This document shows positions 16,451 through 25,782 of a DNA stretch of 64,000 bases, one piece after another. The number at the start of each line of letters is the position of its first letter. Position 1 is the first letter of the stretch. This stretch comes from Gemmatimonadota bacterium. Its GTDB lineage: Bacteria > Gemmatimonadota > Gemmatimonadetes > Palauibacterales > KS3-K002. Below the pieces are notes generated by a model. It was not told the DNA's origin. It worked only from the letters and a program-made list of their open reading frames with translations, and did not search any database. The position numbers and the translations under genes are program-made. The stretch is taken from the NCBI GenBank assembly GCA_020344215.1, contig CP070815.1, forward strand, positions 2,682,284 through 2,746,283, given 5' to 3'.

Positions 16451-17758
16451 CTACCCGACCCTCTCCACCAGGTAATCGCTCAGCTTATCCAACCCCACCC
16501 GGTCCTGCGCCAGAGTGTCCCGATGGCGGACCGTGACCGTGTCGTCTTCCAGCGTCTGCCCGTCGATGGTGACGCAGAACGGCGTGCCCGCTTCGTCCTG
16601 GCGGCGGTAGCGCCGGCCGATCGACCCCGATTCGTCGTAGAATATGGGGTACGCGCCTCGCAGATCGTCGTAGACCTTCTGTGCCACCTCCGGCATACCG
16701 TCCTTCTTCACTAGCGGGAAGACCGCCACCTTTGTCGGCGCCAGCTGCGGCTGGAGGCCGAGGACGACGCGAGTCTCGCCCTCGACCTCTTCCTCCCGGT
16801 AGGCATCGGCCAGTAGGACCAGCGTCAGGCGGTCGACACCGCCTGATGTCTCGATGATGTAAGGGATGTACCTCTCGTTGGCCGCTTGGTCGAAGTACTC
16901 CAGCTTCTTTCCCGATCGCTCCTGATGCGCGCCCAGGTCGTAGTCGGTACGATTGTGTATCCCCTCGAATTCCTGCCAGCCGAACGGGAATTCGTATTGG
17001 ATGTCGTACGCGTCGTACGCGTAGTGAGCGAGCTCCTCGCGCGTGTGCTGCTCGAGCCGCAGCCTCTCCGGGCGGATCCCCAACGACTTCACCCACTCCA
17101 GTCGCTCGCTTCTCCAGTAGTCGAACCACTCCTGGTCCGTCCCCGGCTTCACGAAGAACTGCATCTCCATCTGCTCGAACTCGCGCGTTCGAAAGATGAA
17201 GTTCCCGGGCGTGATCTCGTTGCGGAACGCCTTACCGATCTGCGCGATGCCGAAAGGGATCTTCTGGCGCGACGAGTTCAACACGTTCAGGAAATTCACG
17301 TAGATGCCCTGCGCCGTCTCCGGACGCAGGTAGATCTGGGCCGCTTCCTCCTCCACCGGACCCATGAACGTCTTGAACATGAGGTTGAACATCCGCGGAT
17401 CCGTGAACTCGTGCTTCACGCCGCAGACCGGACACTGGTCACCGACGATCTCGTCCGCCCGGAAGCGGCGGTGACAGTTCTTGCACTCGACCAGCGGGTC
17501 GGTGAACCCCTCCACGTGGCCGCTCGCCACCCACACCTCGGGGTGCATGAGGATCCCGGCGTCCAGGCCCTCGATATCCGGGCGCGCCGTCACCATGTCG
17601 CGCCACCAGCGCTCCTTGACGTTGCGCTTGAGCTCGACGCCGAGCGGGCCGTAATCCCAGACGGAGCCCAACCCGCCGTACACCTCGGACGACTGGAAGA
17701 CGAATCCTCGCCGCTTGCAGAGCGAGACGAGTTTCTCCATCAGATCGTTGTTCGACAT
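16451..17758 (-). CDS. glyQS: Glycyl-tRNA synthetase, dimeric type
   Basis: A 435-residue class II aminoacyl-tRNA synthetase charging tRNA-Gly. Present are the N-terminal [22 protein letters not shown], a zinc-ribbon insertion (CKNCHRRF then CPVCG, about residues 93-113), motif 2 ([23 protein letters not shown], about 181-203) and motif 3 in [12 protein letters not shown]. The C-terminal anticodon-binding domain starts near residue 345 ([11 protein letters not shown]). The length fits the single-chain alpha2 enzyme, not the alpha2-beta2 form. No T-box leader fits in the 78-base gap upstream. Confidence 0.97.
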   Translation of the reverse strand: MSNNDLMEKLVSLCKRRGFVFQSSEVYGGLGSVWDYGPLGVELKRNVKERWWRDMVTARPDIEGLDAGILMHPEVWVASGHVEGFTDPLVECKNCHRRFRADEIVGDQCPVCGVKHEFTDPRMFNLMFKTFMGPVEEEAAQIYLRPETAQGIYVNFLNVLNSSRQKIPFGIAQIGKAFRNEITPGNFIFRTREFEQMEMQFFVKPGTDQEWFDYWRSERLEWVKSLGIRPERLRLEQHTREELAHYAYDAYDIQYEFPFGWQEFEGIHNRTDYDLGAHQERSGKKLEYFDQAANERYIPYIIETSGGVDRLTLVLLADAYREEEVEGETRVVLGLQPQLAPTKVAVFPLVKKDGMPEVAQKVYDDLRGAYPIFYDESGSIGRRYRRQDEAGTPFCVTIDGQTLEDDTVTVRHRDTLAQDRVGLDKLSDYLVERVG

Positions 17759-17836
17759 CTATCCTCTATCTCTCAGTGGGTCGACGCCCCCACCGGCTCC
17801 GCGCTGAACACTCCGCCATCACAGTAAGATCGAGCC

Positions 17837-18940
17837 TCACAGTCTATCCTGTTGGGCGAGGCCGCGGCAAGCGTCCCGGGTGAGGCGAGTCAGTCCCTCC
17901 TCATCCAATAAACGCCCGTCGGAATGCGCGGCCCGCACCCCGTCCGGGACCGGCCCATCCACGCGCGCACAGACTAGCAGGACCGGGACTCCGGCAGCGC
18001 GGGCGATCGTCACCACCCGGCCCGTCAGTTTGCCCATCCCGCTCTGGACGTCGAAGCGTCCTTCCCCGGTGACCACGAGATCGGCGCTTGCCAGTAGCTC
18101 GCGCAGGCCCGTCTGCTCGATCATCCACTCCGCCCCCGAGGCCAACTCGGCCTCGAGAAAGGCCCTGGCCCCGGCGCCCAGACCGCCGGCGGCGCCGGCG
18201 CCCGGGAGCCCGGCTACCTGCAGGCCTAACTGGGCCTCGAGCGCCTGAGCCAGGCTCGCCAGCCCTGCCTCCAGTCGCTCCACCTCCAACGGACCGGCCC
18301 CCTTCTGAGGCCCGTAAACCCGCGCCGCGCCCTCGGCGCCGAGGAGCGGGTTCTCCACATCGCACAACGCCGTGACGCTGGCCCCCAAGGGGCGCGCCGG
18401 TGGGTGGACCCGATGCAGCTCGGTGAGCGAACCGCCGCCTTCGGCCAGCGGCGCACCCACCTCATCCTCGAAGCGCCAGCCAAGCGCCCGTGCCATCCCC
18501 GTCCCACCGTCGACAGTCCCGCTCCCGCCCAGGCCGAGCACGATCTGCGAGGCGCCGGCTTCGACCGCGATGCGCAGCAGCTCACCAACGCCCCGCGTCG
18601 TGGCCAGGAGCGGCGCGCGCCGTGTGGGCGGAATAAGGTGTAAGCCACACGCTTCCGCCGACTCGATCACCGCCCGCTCTCCCGCCTGCAGCAGCCGCGC
18701 CCGAACCGGCTCGCCCAGTGGCCCGCAGACCTCGTGCCTCACCAGCGTACCGCCGAGCACACGCCTACACGCTTCAAGAAGGCCGTTCCCGCCATCCGAG
18801 AGTGGTCGCTCGACGACCCTCACCGTCGGCCAGACGGCGGTCACGCCGGCCGACATGGCGCCAGTCACCGCGGTCGGGCCCAGCGTCCCCTTGAAGGCGG
18901 TGGGCGCCACCAGAACGGTCTTCACAGCGTTGCCGGTCAT
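17837..18940 (-). CDS. Glycerate kinase (GK-I family)
   Basis: A 367-residue glycerate kinase that phosphorylates D-glycerate, normally to 2-phosphoglycerate. Conserved pieces are the N-terminal VLVAPTAFKGTLGPTAVT, PLSDGGNG, GLGGSGTVDGGTGMARALGW and the C-terminal TGEGRFDVQSGMGKLTGRV. The ATG at 18940 is divergent from the OsmC gene with 108 bp between starts. It lies 78 bases upstream of glyQS on the same strand. Whether this enzyme feeds serine, glyoxylate or glucarate breakdown cannot be told from the window. Confidence 0.93.
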   Translation of the reverse strand: MTGNAVKTVLVAPTAFKGTLGPTAVTGAMSAGVTAVWPTVRVVERPLSDGGNGLLEACRRVLGGTLVRHEVCGPLGEPVRARLLQAGERAVIESAEACGLHLIPPTRRAPLLATTRGVGELLRIAVEAGASQIVLGLGGSGTVDGGTGMARALGWRFEDEVGAPLAEGGGSLTELHRVHPPARPLGASVTALCDVENPLLGAEGAARVYGPQKGAGPLEVERLEAGLASLAQALEAQLGLQVAGLPGAGAAGGLGAGARAFLEAELASGAEWMIEQTGLRELLASADLVVTGEGRFDVQSGMGKLTGRVVTIARAAGVPVLLVCARVDGPVPDGVRAAHSDGRLLDEEGLTRLTRDACRGLAQQDRL

Positions 18941-19048
18941 CCCCTATAATGATGCCCTCGCGGGCACCCGGTCTGCCACCGGCCCCCGGTTCGGGTGCTG
19001 CCGGGCGATCGCGGCTTCACAGGAGCGGTTCCGAGACAGGAGAAAGAA

Positions 19049-19576
19049 ATGGCGAAGATCAACAACATCAACGTCGAGGCGATAGCGAAGTTCGCCGCTC
19101 AGATCGAGCAAGATCCGCACGCGGCCAAGAAGCTCAAGTCGGTGACCGGGCGCTGGAACTTCATCGAGGAGGACGCGCCCCAGTTCCGCGCCGAGGTCGA
19201 GTACCCGGGCGGAACCCACACCGTTGAGACGGACTTCGCTCCCTTCATGGGCGGCGAAGGGCTGCGGCCCGATCCCGTCTCCTATTGTATGTACGGCTTC
19301 GCTTCCTGCTTCGCCGGAACCTTCGCGGCGGTCGCCGCGGCGCAGGGTATAGAGCTCGAAGAGCTCGAGGTCACGGTCGAGAACCAGGTCGACCTGAGCA
19401 GAGCGATGGGGGTGGCCGACCGTCCGGTCACCCAGGGCATGAACGCCACCCTGAAGGTCAAGTGCGACGCGCCGACCGACAGGCTGGAGCAGATTAGGCG
19501 CCTGGCCGAGGAGCGCTGCCCGGGAGTCTACTGCATCACCAACCCGATCCCGTTCACCTCGCGGATCGCCGGCTGA
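19049..19576 (+). CDS. OsmC-family protein
   Basis: A 175-residue OsmC/Ohr-superfamily protein. The catalytic-type Cys is in FASCFAGTFAAVAAAQG, on the central helix; a second Cys in RCPGVYCITNPIPF matches the C-terminal CP-V element of the family. Members reduce organic hydroperoxides using a Cys pair. Of the longer open frame, the ATG at 19049 is best because AGGAG lies seven bases upstream. A short N-terminal helical extension precedes the domain. It is divergent from glycerate kinase and upstream of speD with a 136-base gap. Confidence 0.88.
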   Translation: MAKINNINVEAIAKFAAQIEQDPHAAKKLKSVTGRWNFIEEDAPQFRAEVEYPGGTHTVETDFAPFMGGEGLRPDPVSYCMYGFASCFAGTFAAVAAAQGIELEELEVTVENQVDLSRAMGVADRPVTQGMNATLKVKCDAPTDRLEQIRRLAEERCPGVYCITNPIPFTSRIAG

Positions 19577-19712
19577 GGGCGCCGGCGGACCTGGGGCGCA
19601 GGGATCGACACGATTCCGGGGGCGGTATTGCGAAATTCCTGGGCGTATCGTTTCTTACGAACATTCCAGGTCACCATCTCCCGAACCTACCACCTTTAGG
19701 CTCTCGAGGGGG

Positions 19713-20114
19713 GTGAAAATGCACAAGGTGGCTCCACAGGCGGCGACGGAGCACGCCGTGTTGACGCACGTAATGCTCGACGTCTACGGCGTGGACTTCG
19801 ATACACTCAACGACCCAGATAGGATCGGGGAGATCCTGACTGGCGCCGCGGCCACGGCCAGTATGCACCCTCTGGCCGAGCCGGCGACCTATCGCTACCC
19901 GGGCCAGGGACTCACCGTCTTCCTGCCGATTCGCGAATCGCACTTCGCGATTCACACCTACCCCGAGCACGGCTACGCGTCCATCGACATCGTAAGCTGC
20001 GCCCTCGCCGAGCGGGCTCAGCGCGCTGCGGACTACGTAGTCGACCGGCTGGGTGGTGACCGCGCCGAGAGCGACCTCGTTTTTCGGGGTTTCCTGGAGG
20101 ACCGCGAGTTCTAG
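19713..20114 (+). CDS. speD: S-adenosylmethionine decarboxylase proenzyme
   Basis: A 133-residue proenzyme of the small bacterial class. It self-cleaves to make a pyruvoyl group and yields decarboxylated SAM for aminopropyl transfer. The cleavage site is ESHFAIHTYPEHGYASIDI: Ser76 becomes pyruvoyl, His81 assists processing and Cys96 is the expected proton donor, at the same spacing as in Thermotoga SpeD. The start is GTG 19713 or ATG 19719; a GAGGGGGG site favours either. Its partner speE lies convergently on the other strand beyond a strong hairpin, instead of in one operon. Confidence 0.93.
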   Translation: MKMHKVAPQAATEHAVLTHVMLDVYGVDFDTLNDPDRIGEILTGAAATASMHPLAEPATYRYPGQGLTVFLPIRESHFAIHTYPEHGYASIDIVSCALAERAQRAADYVVDRLGGDRAESDLVFRGFLEDREF

Positions 20115-20124
20115 CATTCGGGCC

Positions 20125-20169
20125 GACCCGCTCGTCCCCTGGCTGGAGGGGGATGGGGACGGGCGGGTC
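20125..20169. terminator. Strong bidirectional hairpin between speD and speE
   Basis: A 15-bp stem with one G-T wobble: the arm starting GACCCGCTCGTCCCC (20125-20139) pairs with GGGGACGGGCGGGTC (20155-20169) around a 15-base loop. It lies 11 bases after the speD stop and about 50 bases beyond the speE stop, so it can serve both convergent genes. There is no long T tract, so it may act as a hairpin or processing signal. Confidence 0.75.
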
Positions 20170-20220
20170 ACTCCCCGGCGCCGGCCACCCCGAGCGGCAC
20201 CCGTTCCCCCCACACCTCAT

Positions 20221-21156
20221 TCACTCGGATAGTCCCCAAGGATAGTAGTCGGTGAACTCGAGCGGATCCTCATCGGTCGACACTCTATCCGACGACCGCA
20301 GGCACTTCCGCATCAATACGGGCTGGAACGCCATACGCTCGACGAAGTCAGCCGTGACGTAGCTGAGCTCGGCGTCGTTGCACAGAGCCGCGTACCTGTC
20401 GGCAAACGTCCCGGCCGGAAATGACCCTACGTTCACACTCTGAGATGCGTAAGTGAATGCAATCTCCATCGCGTAGCTCGATACATGAATTGGAAAGACC
20501 GCCACGTGGTTGAACACAGACCCAAGAGTTGTGACGATCGTGCTTGTCACCTTGGGGTAGTCAAACCAACCGCCGGCATGCGTCGCCACTACGCCTGTCG
20601 GACCCAACCGGCGCAACAAGTACTCGTAGGCCTCTCGAGTATAAAATGACTTCGACGGGCCTATGGGATCCGTGAGGTCCAGCACTATCAAGTCAAACGT
20701 CTCCGGGCTCGTCTCGATGAACTTCCTCCCATCTGCTATGCGGAGCTCTATCCTCGGGTCGTCAAACGCCGTGCCGCAGACGTTCTGGAGATGCCTGCGA
20801 GATGCATCGATCACCATCTCATCGATTTCAACGATGATTACTTTCTCGACGCTTCGGTGCTTCAAGAGCTCTACGAGGACCCCGCCGTCGCCGCCGCCGA
20901 CGACCAGCACGCTGGCAGGGCTCTGCTGCATGAGGAGCGGTGGGTGAACGAGTACCTCGTGGTAGATGAACGTGTCTCTCTCCGTGGCTTGTATCGTGCC
21001 GTCGAGAACCAGCATTCTTCCATAGTCGTGGGTGTCCACCACTTCGATTCGCTGGAACTCGCTCGACTCGCAGAAGATCCTGTCACGCAACTTCAGGCAG
21101 CGGTGATGCGTCGGCGTGACGTTTTCGACGTAGTACTCATCGCGAGAGAAGTCCAT
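20221..21156 (-). CDS. speE: Polyamine aminopropyltransferase (spermidine synthase)
   Basis: A 311-residue enzyme transferring the aminopropyl group from decarboxylated SAM to putrescine or a related amine. Conserved segments are QRIEVVDTHDYGRMLVLDGTIQ, YHEVLVHPPLL, the Rossmann GGGDGGVLVELLKH loop, the Glu of VIIVEIDEMVI, and the catalytic Asp region LDLTDPIGPSKSFYT (canonical form is D-x-S/T-D-P). The C-terminus is somewhat longer than in short SpeE proteins. Upstream lies a sigma-70-like promoter; downstream it faces speD. Confidence 0.93.
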   Translation of the reverse strand: MDFSRDEYYVENVTPTHHRCLKLRDRIFCESSEFQRIEVVDTHDYGRMLVLDGTIQATERDTFIYHEVLVHPPLLMQQSPASVLVVGGGDGGVLVELLKHRSVEKVIIVEIDEMVIDASRRHLQNVCGTAFDDPRIELRIADGRKFIETSPETFDLIVLDLTDPIGPSKSFYTREAYEYLLRRLGPTGVVATHAGGWFDYPKVTSTIVTTLGSVFNHVAVFPIHVSSYAMEIAFTYASQSVNVGSFPAGTFADRYAALCNDAELSYVTADFVERMAFQPVLMRKCLRSSDRVSTDEDPLEFTDYYPWGLSE

Positions 21157-21213
21157 CCGTCCCCCCAGTCATCAGGCGTTCAGGGCGCCCGCGGGCCGCC
21201 AAGCTCACCCAGG

Positions 21214-21243
21214 TATATAGCGGCTCTCAGTCAGCTTGCTCAA
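21214..21243 (-). promoter_or_regulatory. Sigma-70-like promoter for speE
   Basis: On the minus strand TTGAGC (21243-21238) is followed after 18 bases by TATATA (21219-21214), about 57 bases before the speE start. It lies in a 297-bp gap between nadE and speE; I see no credible gene in the rest of that gap. Recognised by eye only. Confidence 0.5.
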
Positions 21244-21453
21244 GCGCTTCGCCAACATGCTTGAGTGAGAGGAACGACTCGACGAGTCCATCCCCTCAGA
21301 GTCTCTCGGATCACGCGGTCGTCCTCGAGCAGCTCGAGGGCACGATCGAGGGTGGTCGGCACTGCGCGGCCGTCGCCAGCTACGGGTTGCAGGCGCGGGC
21401 AGCGCCACGCGCTCACACCACGCTCCGCCTGCAGCGAGTGGCTGCGCCCCGGA

Positions 21454-23211
21454 CTACTCGTCGCTCGGCGCCGGCCGGTAGCGGTTGGTGATGGGGAGGC
21501 GCCGGTCTTTGCCGAAGGCGCGTCGCGAGATGCGGATTCCGGGTGGCGCCTGGCGTCGCTTGTACTCGGCCCGATCGATCATCTCCACCACACGGTAGAC
21601 AACCTCCCGGTCGAACCCCTGCTTCTCGATCTCCTCGGGGCTGCGGTCTTCCTCTACGTATGCTTCGATGATCGGATCAAGCACGTCGTACGGCGGTAGG
21701 CTGTCGGTGTCCAGCTGGTTCTCGCGCAACTCGGCGGACGGGGGCTTCTCGATGATCCGTTGCGGGATCAGCTCCTCTTCCCGATTCCGCCAGCGCGCGA
21801 GGCGGCATACCCAGGTCTTGGGGACGTCTTTCAGAATGGCGAAGCCGCCCGCCATGTCGCCGTAGAGGGTGGCGTATCCGACGCTCATCTCGCTCTTGTT
21901 GCCGGTCGCCACCACCAGCCAGTCGAACTTGTTGGAGAGGGCCATCAGGAAGTTACCGCGAATCCTCGCCTGAATGTTCTCTTCGGCGACGTTGGGCTCG
22001 GTTCCCTCGAACCGGTCTTTCAGCGACTCGAGGTAGCAGCCGAAGACTCCGTCAATCGGGACCTCGATGAGCTCGACGGCAAACCGCCGTGCGAGCTCGA
22101 CGGCGTCCTCGCGGTTTTCTGGCGCGGTGTAGCTCGAGGGCATCGAAACGGCGGTGACGGCGTCGGCACCAAGGGCGTCGACGGCGACCGCCAGAGCGAG
22201 AGCGGAGTCGACACCACCGGAGAGCCCCAGGACAACGTGTTGGAATCCGTTCTTGCTGAAGTAGTCCGACGTACCGAGCAGCAGCGCCCGGTACACCTCG
22301 GTTTCCGGATCGAGAAGTTCGATGGGCGGCTTCGACTCAAGCTCCGGCTTCTTGCGTCGCGGCCGGCGGACCGGCGTCACCTGCACTCTGTCCCTCAGAG
22401 GGCTGAGCCGCTGGCGCCAGCGCGGATCGTGCAGGCGGCGACGCGAGGCCCCCCTCAGATCTAAGTCGATCACGACGTGATCTTCAGCGAACTGCTTCGC
22501 CCGGGCGAGGACGGTACCGCGCGGGTCGATCACCAGGCTGTGCCCATCGAAGACAAGCTCGTCCTGCCCGCCGACGGTGTTGCAGAACGCTAGGAAGCAG
22601 CCGTAGTCCTCACAGCGCGTCGCGAGCATGCGCTCGCGGGTCGGTCCCTTGCCGCGACTGTAAGGCGACGCCGATATGTTGACCAGCACATCGGCCTTGC
22701 CGTCCAAGACCGCGCGCTGCGCCGGGCCACCCGGGTACCAGAGGTCCTCGCAGATGGTCACGCCGACCTTTACACCGTCCATGTCGAGCACCAGCGTGTC
22801 CCTGCCGCGGGCGAAGTACCTCTGTTCGTCGAACACACCGTAGTTCGGCAGATAGCGCTTACGGTACTTGGCGGCGATCTCCCCGCCGGTGACCACGGCG
22901 GCGGTGTTGAACAAGTCGTCACAGAGCTCGGGGAACCCGATCACAGCCACCAGATCACGCACCTCGACGGCGAGCTCAAGCAGCGCCGCCTCTGCCCGCT
23001 CGGCAAAGTGTGGCTTGAGAAGGAGATCCTCAGGCGGATAACCAGTGATCGTCAGCTCGGGGAATAGCGCGATGTCGGCCCCGAGCTCGCGCACGCGCTC
23101 AAGGCTCTCGCGGATCTTCTTTACGTTCCCATGGATGTCGCCTACGACCAGATTGCGCTGGCAGAGCGCCACGCGAATGACCCGGTCCTCGCCTCGAGAT
23201 GTCTTTCCCAT
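21454..23211 (-). CDS. nadE: Glutamine-dependent NAD+ synthetase
   Basis: A 585-residue two-domain enzyme that amidates nicotinate adenine dinucleotide to NAD+. The N-terminal nitrilase-like glutaminase has the triad Glu52 (PELTITGYPP), Lys118 (RKRYLPNYGVFDE) and Cys154 (ICEDLWYPGG). The C-terminal synthetase has the P-loop SGGVDS at 331-336, and ATGNKSEMSVGY and GDMAGGFAILKDVPKT further on. The length is standard for the fused type. A GGAG site lies six bases before the ATG. The upstream 181-bp gap is divergent with a membrane protein gene. Confidence 0.96.
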   Translation of the reverse strand: MGKTSRGEDRVIRVALCQRNLVVGDIHGNVKKIRESLERVRELGADIALFPELTITGYPPEDLLLKPHFAERAEAALLELAVEVRDLVAVIGFPELCDDLFNTAAVVTGGEIAAKYRKRYLPNYGVFDEQRYFARGRDTLVLDMDGVKVGVTICEDLWYPGGPAQRAVLDGKADVLVNISASPYSRGKGPTRERMLATRCEDYGCFLAFCNTVGGQDELVFDGHSLVIDPRGTVLARAKQFAEDHVVIDLDLRGASRRRLHDPRWRQRLSPLRDRVQVTPVRRPRRKKPELESKPPIELLDPETEVYRALLLGTSDYFSKNGFQHVVLGLSGGVDSALALAVAVDALGADAVTAVSMPSSYTAPENREDAVELARRFAVELIEVPIDGVFGCYLESLKDRFEGTEPNVAEENIQARIRGNFLMALSNKFDWLVVATGNKSEMSVGYATLYGDMAGGFAILKDVPKTWVCRLARWRNREEELIPQRIIEKPPSAELRENQLDTDSLPPYDVLDPIIEAYVEEDRSPEEIEKQGFDREVVYRVVEMIDRAEYKRRQAPPGIRISRRAFGKDRRLPITNRYRPAPSDE

Positions 23212-23392
23212 CGTGTTCTCCGGCCTCCGACCCTGACCTGAGATCCACCTAACAATCTGCGTATCATCGCCAGGAGCGCAAACCCCGCGCCAAGGACTGG
23301 CGCCGGACGCCCCAAATATGCATCCTAAATGGACTTCACCTGCGCTCGGGGGTCGCCTACCGAGACCATGTTAGCGCCGGAGGCGTAGGGCG

Positions 23393-24157
23393 ATGGCCCA
23401 GCAGGACACAGGAACGAATTGGGTGGTGGTCGGGGCCGGGGCTCTGTTCCTCGCCCTGGCGGTCCTCGCCTTCCCCAACCCGGTGCTTCGAGCCGTCGTT
23501 GCGGTGGTCGTCTTCATCGGGGCCTTCCTCATGGCCCGGCCCAAGGACGAGACTCCGGTCGAGAACCCTCTGCTCGAGCAGCTGCGGACCGGCAAGGGTG
23601 GACTGGACCGCCGCAAGTACGGCCGCCTGCGCTCGACCACCGAGCGACTGCTCGACAACGTCCGGCATATGAACCGGATCGCCATCGACGGGCGCGAGGG
23701 TCGGCTATCGCCTCGTCACGCGCACGCCGAGCTCGATCGCCTCGCCGCCGTGATGCGCGACGTCATCGACGAGATCCGCAAGGCCGCCGGCGTGCCCACG
23801 CCGGTCGAAGAGCCGGGCTCGCGCCCAGGCAAGGTCGTGCAGCCGTCGGTCGTTCTCCCTAAGGCCCAGCGCGAAGAGCCGGCTGAGGAGGAGGAGGCTC
23901 CTGCCCCCACGGAAGCCGAGCTGCAGGACGAGGTCGACGAGACCGACAAGATGTTAGACGAGCTGGAAGCCCAGGCCGAAGCCGAAGCGGCTCGGGCCGC
24001 TGAGGCGACAACGGCTAGCGAAGGGGACGACGAGGCAGAGGCAGAGGCAGACGAGCCGGAGGGTGAAGAGGAGCCCGAGGAGGAGGAGGAAGACTCGGAA
24101 GACGAAGACGACTCAGAGGAGGACGAGGAAGACGAGGAAAAACCACGGTCCAAGTAG
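23393..24157 (+). CDS. Membrane-anchored coiled-coil protein with acidic tail (paralogue of 25783-26223)
   Basis: A 254-residue protein. Two closely spaced hydrophobic segments (about residues 9-26 and 31-46) are followed by a helical domain (about 70-130) with RRKYGRLR, LLDNVRHMN and IDEIRKAAG. The last 100 residues are extremely Glu/Asp-rich. The helical domain aligns without gaps to that of the protein at 25783-26223, with 21 of 63 positions identical by hand count, so the two are paralogues. The acidic tail is unique to this copy. I do not know the family. It converges on the HPt-like gene. Confidence 0.82.
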   Translation: MAQQDTGTNWVVVGAGALFLALAVLAFPNPVLRAVVAVVVFIGAFLMARPKDETPVENPLLEQLRTGKGGLDRRKYGRLRSTTERLLDNVRHMNRIAIDGREGRLSPRHAHAELDRLAAVMRDVIDEIRKAAGVPTPVEEPGSRPGKVVQPSVVLPKAQREEPAEEEEAPAPTEAELQDEVDETDKMLDELEAQAEAEAARAAEATTASEGDDEAEAEADEPEGEEEPEEEEEDSEDEDDSEEDEEDEEKPRSK

Positions 24158-24241
24158 CAGCTCTCGCTACCGCGTAAGGCTCAGCTGGCTCGCTAAACGT
24201 TCGGGCCGTCACCACCCCTACCGTTAAGTTCACCCTGCCCT

Positions 24242-25699
24242 CTAATGCCGCTCGGCGGCGACCGACACGTACCGCGCGATCAGATCGAACAGTTCCTCGA
24301 GATCGTGCCGCATCCCATCGGCATCCGGGCCCGTGAGGCGCTGGAGCCGCTCGTCGATGCGCGTGCGGAGCGCCAGCGCCTGCTGGAGTGCCGCGTCGGG
24401 ATCGAACACTGCGCCCTCTACCGCAACCTCCTCAACCTGACCGCCTGCGATCGCCAGTCGGAGCGACTGTTCGGCATCTGCGACAGCGCGGGCACGCACA
24501 GCTTGCTCGCCAGCCTCCAGGTAGACCCGCAGGTTGGCGAAGACCGGCCCGAAACCGGTCGCCAGCGCCTTTAACTGAGCCGGCGGTCTTACAAGCTGAG
24601 CGCGCAGGGCAGCAGCGGCGCGCCGGGCGACCCGTCCCATCGCCATGTGATTGAATGCGGCGGCCCGCTCGCGCAGGTGGCGGAGTGTGTTCGCCAGCGA
24701 TTCGCCCGCCAGTCGCATCTGCTCCGTACGGGACTCGAGCATCGTCTTGCGCAAGTTCTCGCTCCGCTCGAGCCTCTGCGTGGCTTCGTTCAAGAAGTAG
24801 CGCTCGGGAGAGCCGCCCTGATCACTGGCGACGGGGCACGAGACGATGTGTGGCCCCTCGGGGAAAAACAGGTCGCTCACCCAGATCACCTGCCGCGACC
24901 GGCGTACCTTCTCCATCACGCTCTCTTTAAGCCGGTCGACCTCGACAGCACGCCCGCCCACCTGGGTGACGGAGGGCGCGCTTTCGCCGGGGACCCGCAT
25001 TCCCTCGAGCACCTCACGAGCGTGGCGAAAGACCGTCAGGTAGCCTGGACCGACGGTCGCGTTCAGGTCGGCGATCTGCAGGATGAGCTCTTCCACGGCA
25101 CTGAGTGCCTTGTCCTCGGGCGACAGGACATCGACCCGCTCCAGCTCGCGCAGGCGGCGGATCTTGCGAAGCATGGTCTTGAGCGGCTCCCGATCGCGTG
25201 GATCGTTCTCGAGACGCTCGACCGCATCTCCCAGATCACCGATCAAAGCCGACAGCACGGCCTCCGCCTCATCCGGATCCACCTCCACCGTCGGCGCATT
25301 GGGATTCACTGCGTCGTCCGCGCTCTCAGCGGTCAACGACGCCGGCTCATCGCTCAGAGCATCGACGGCGCTGCGCAAACGCAACTCCGCCTCGCCGTCG
25401 CGCTTGGGCAAGGCTGTGACCACAGCGTCCAACTGCTTGACGACCTCCCGGAGCGAGCGGTCGAGATCATCCGACCAGGCGCGCTTGCCCGCGACCACCT
25501 GCACCGACACCTTCTGGAGCGCCGTCGAGGCATAGGCCGCCGCCTCGTGGTTGGCGAGCACAGCCGCGTGGTGGAGACGCCGCGCTGCCCGGCGAACCCC
25601 ATCCACATTCGGGCCGCCTTCCCCACCGAGAGCCTCGCGGAGGCGATCGACGTACTTGCGCGCGTCAGCGGCGAATATCTCGAACAAGTTGGGACTCAT
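24242..25699 (-). CDS. Large helical protein with degenerate HPt-like domains
   Basis: A 485-residue, nearly all-helical soluble protein. Residues 1-100 read like an HPt domain (LFEIFAADARKYVDRLREAL, then RAARRLHHAAVLAN), but at the place of the phospho-accepting His I see Arg, with His residues three and four positions later. A second HPt-like stretch (about 140-240) also lacks a recognisable His. The C-terminal half is coiled-coil-like. It may be a signalling scaffold that lost phosphotransfer; this is inference from pattern only. It lies 83 bases downstream of the paralogous membrane protein on the same strand. Confidence 0.75.
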   Translation of the reverse strand: MSPNLFEIFAADARKYVDRLREALGGEGGPNVDGVRRAARRLHHAAVLANHEAAAYASTALQKVSVQVVAGKRAWSDDLDRSLREVVKQLDAVVTALPKRDGEAELRLRSAVDALSDEPASLTAESADDAVNPNAPTVEVDPDEAEAVLSALIGDLGDAVERLENDPRDREPLKTMLRKIRRLRELERVDVLSPEDKALSAVEELILQIADLNATVGPGYLTVFRHAREVLEGMRVPGESAPSVTQVGGRAVEVDRLKESVMEKVRRSRQVIWVSDLFFPEGPHIVSCPVASDQGGSPERYFLNEATQRLERSENLRKTMLESRTEQMRLAGESLANTLRHLRERAAAFNHMAMGRVARRAAAALRAQLVRPPAQLKALATGFGPVFANLRVYLEAGEQAVRARAVADAEQSLRLAIAGGQVEEVAVEGAVFDPDAALQQALALRTRIDERLQRLTGPDADGMRHDLEELFDLIARYVSVAAERH

Positions 25700-25782
25700 G
25701 GATGACTGGATCCGGGGATCGCCGAAGGTCTAACACCCCGCGTTCTAGCACTGGAGTGCTACAACTGGAGCATCAGCGAGGA

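Noticed and set aside
21261..21491. Small plus-strand ORF in the speE-nadE gap
   Set aside because: Overlaps the nadE 3' end, no ribosome site, composition like non-coding sequence.
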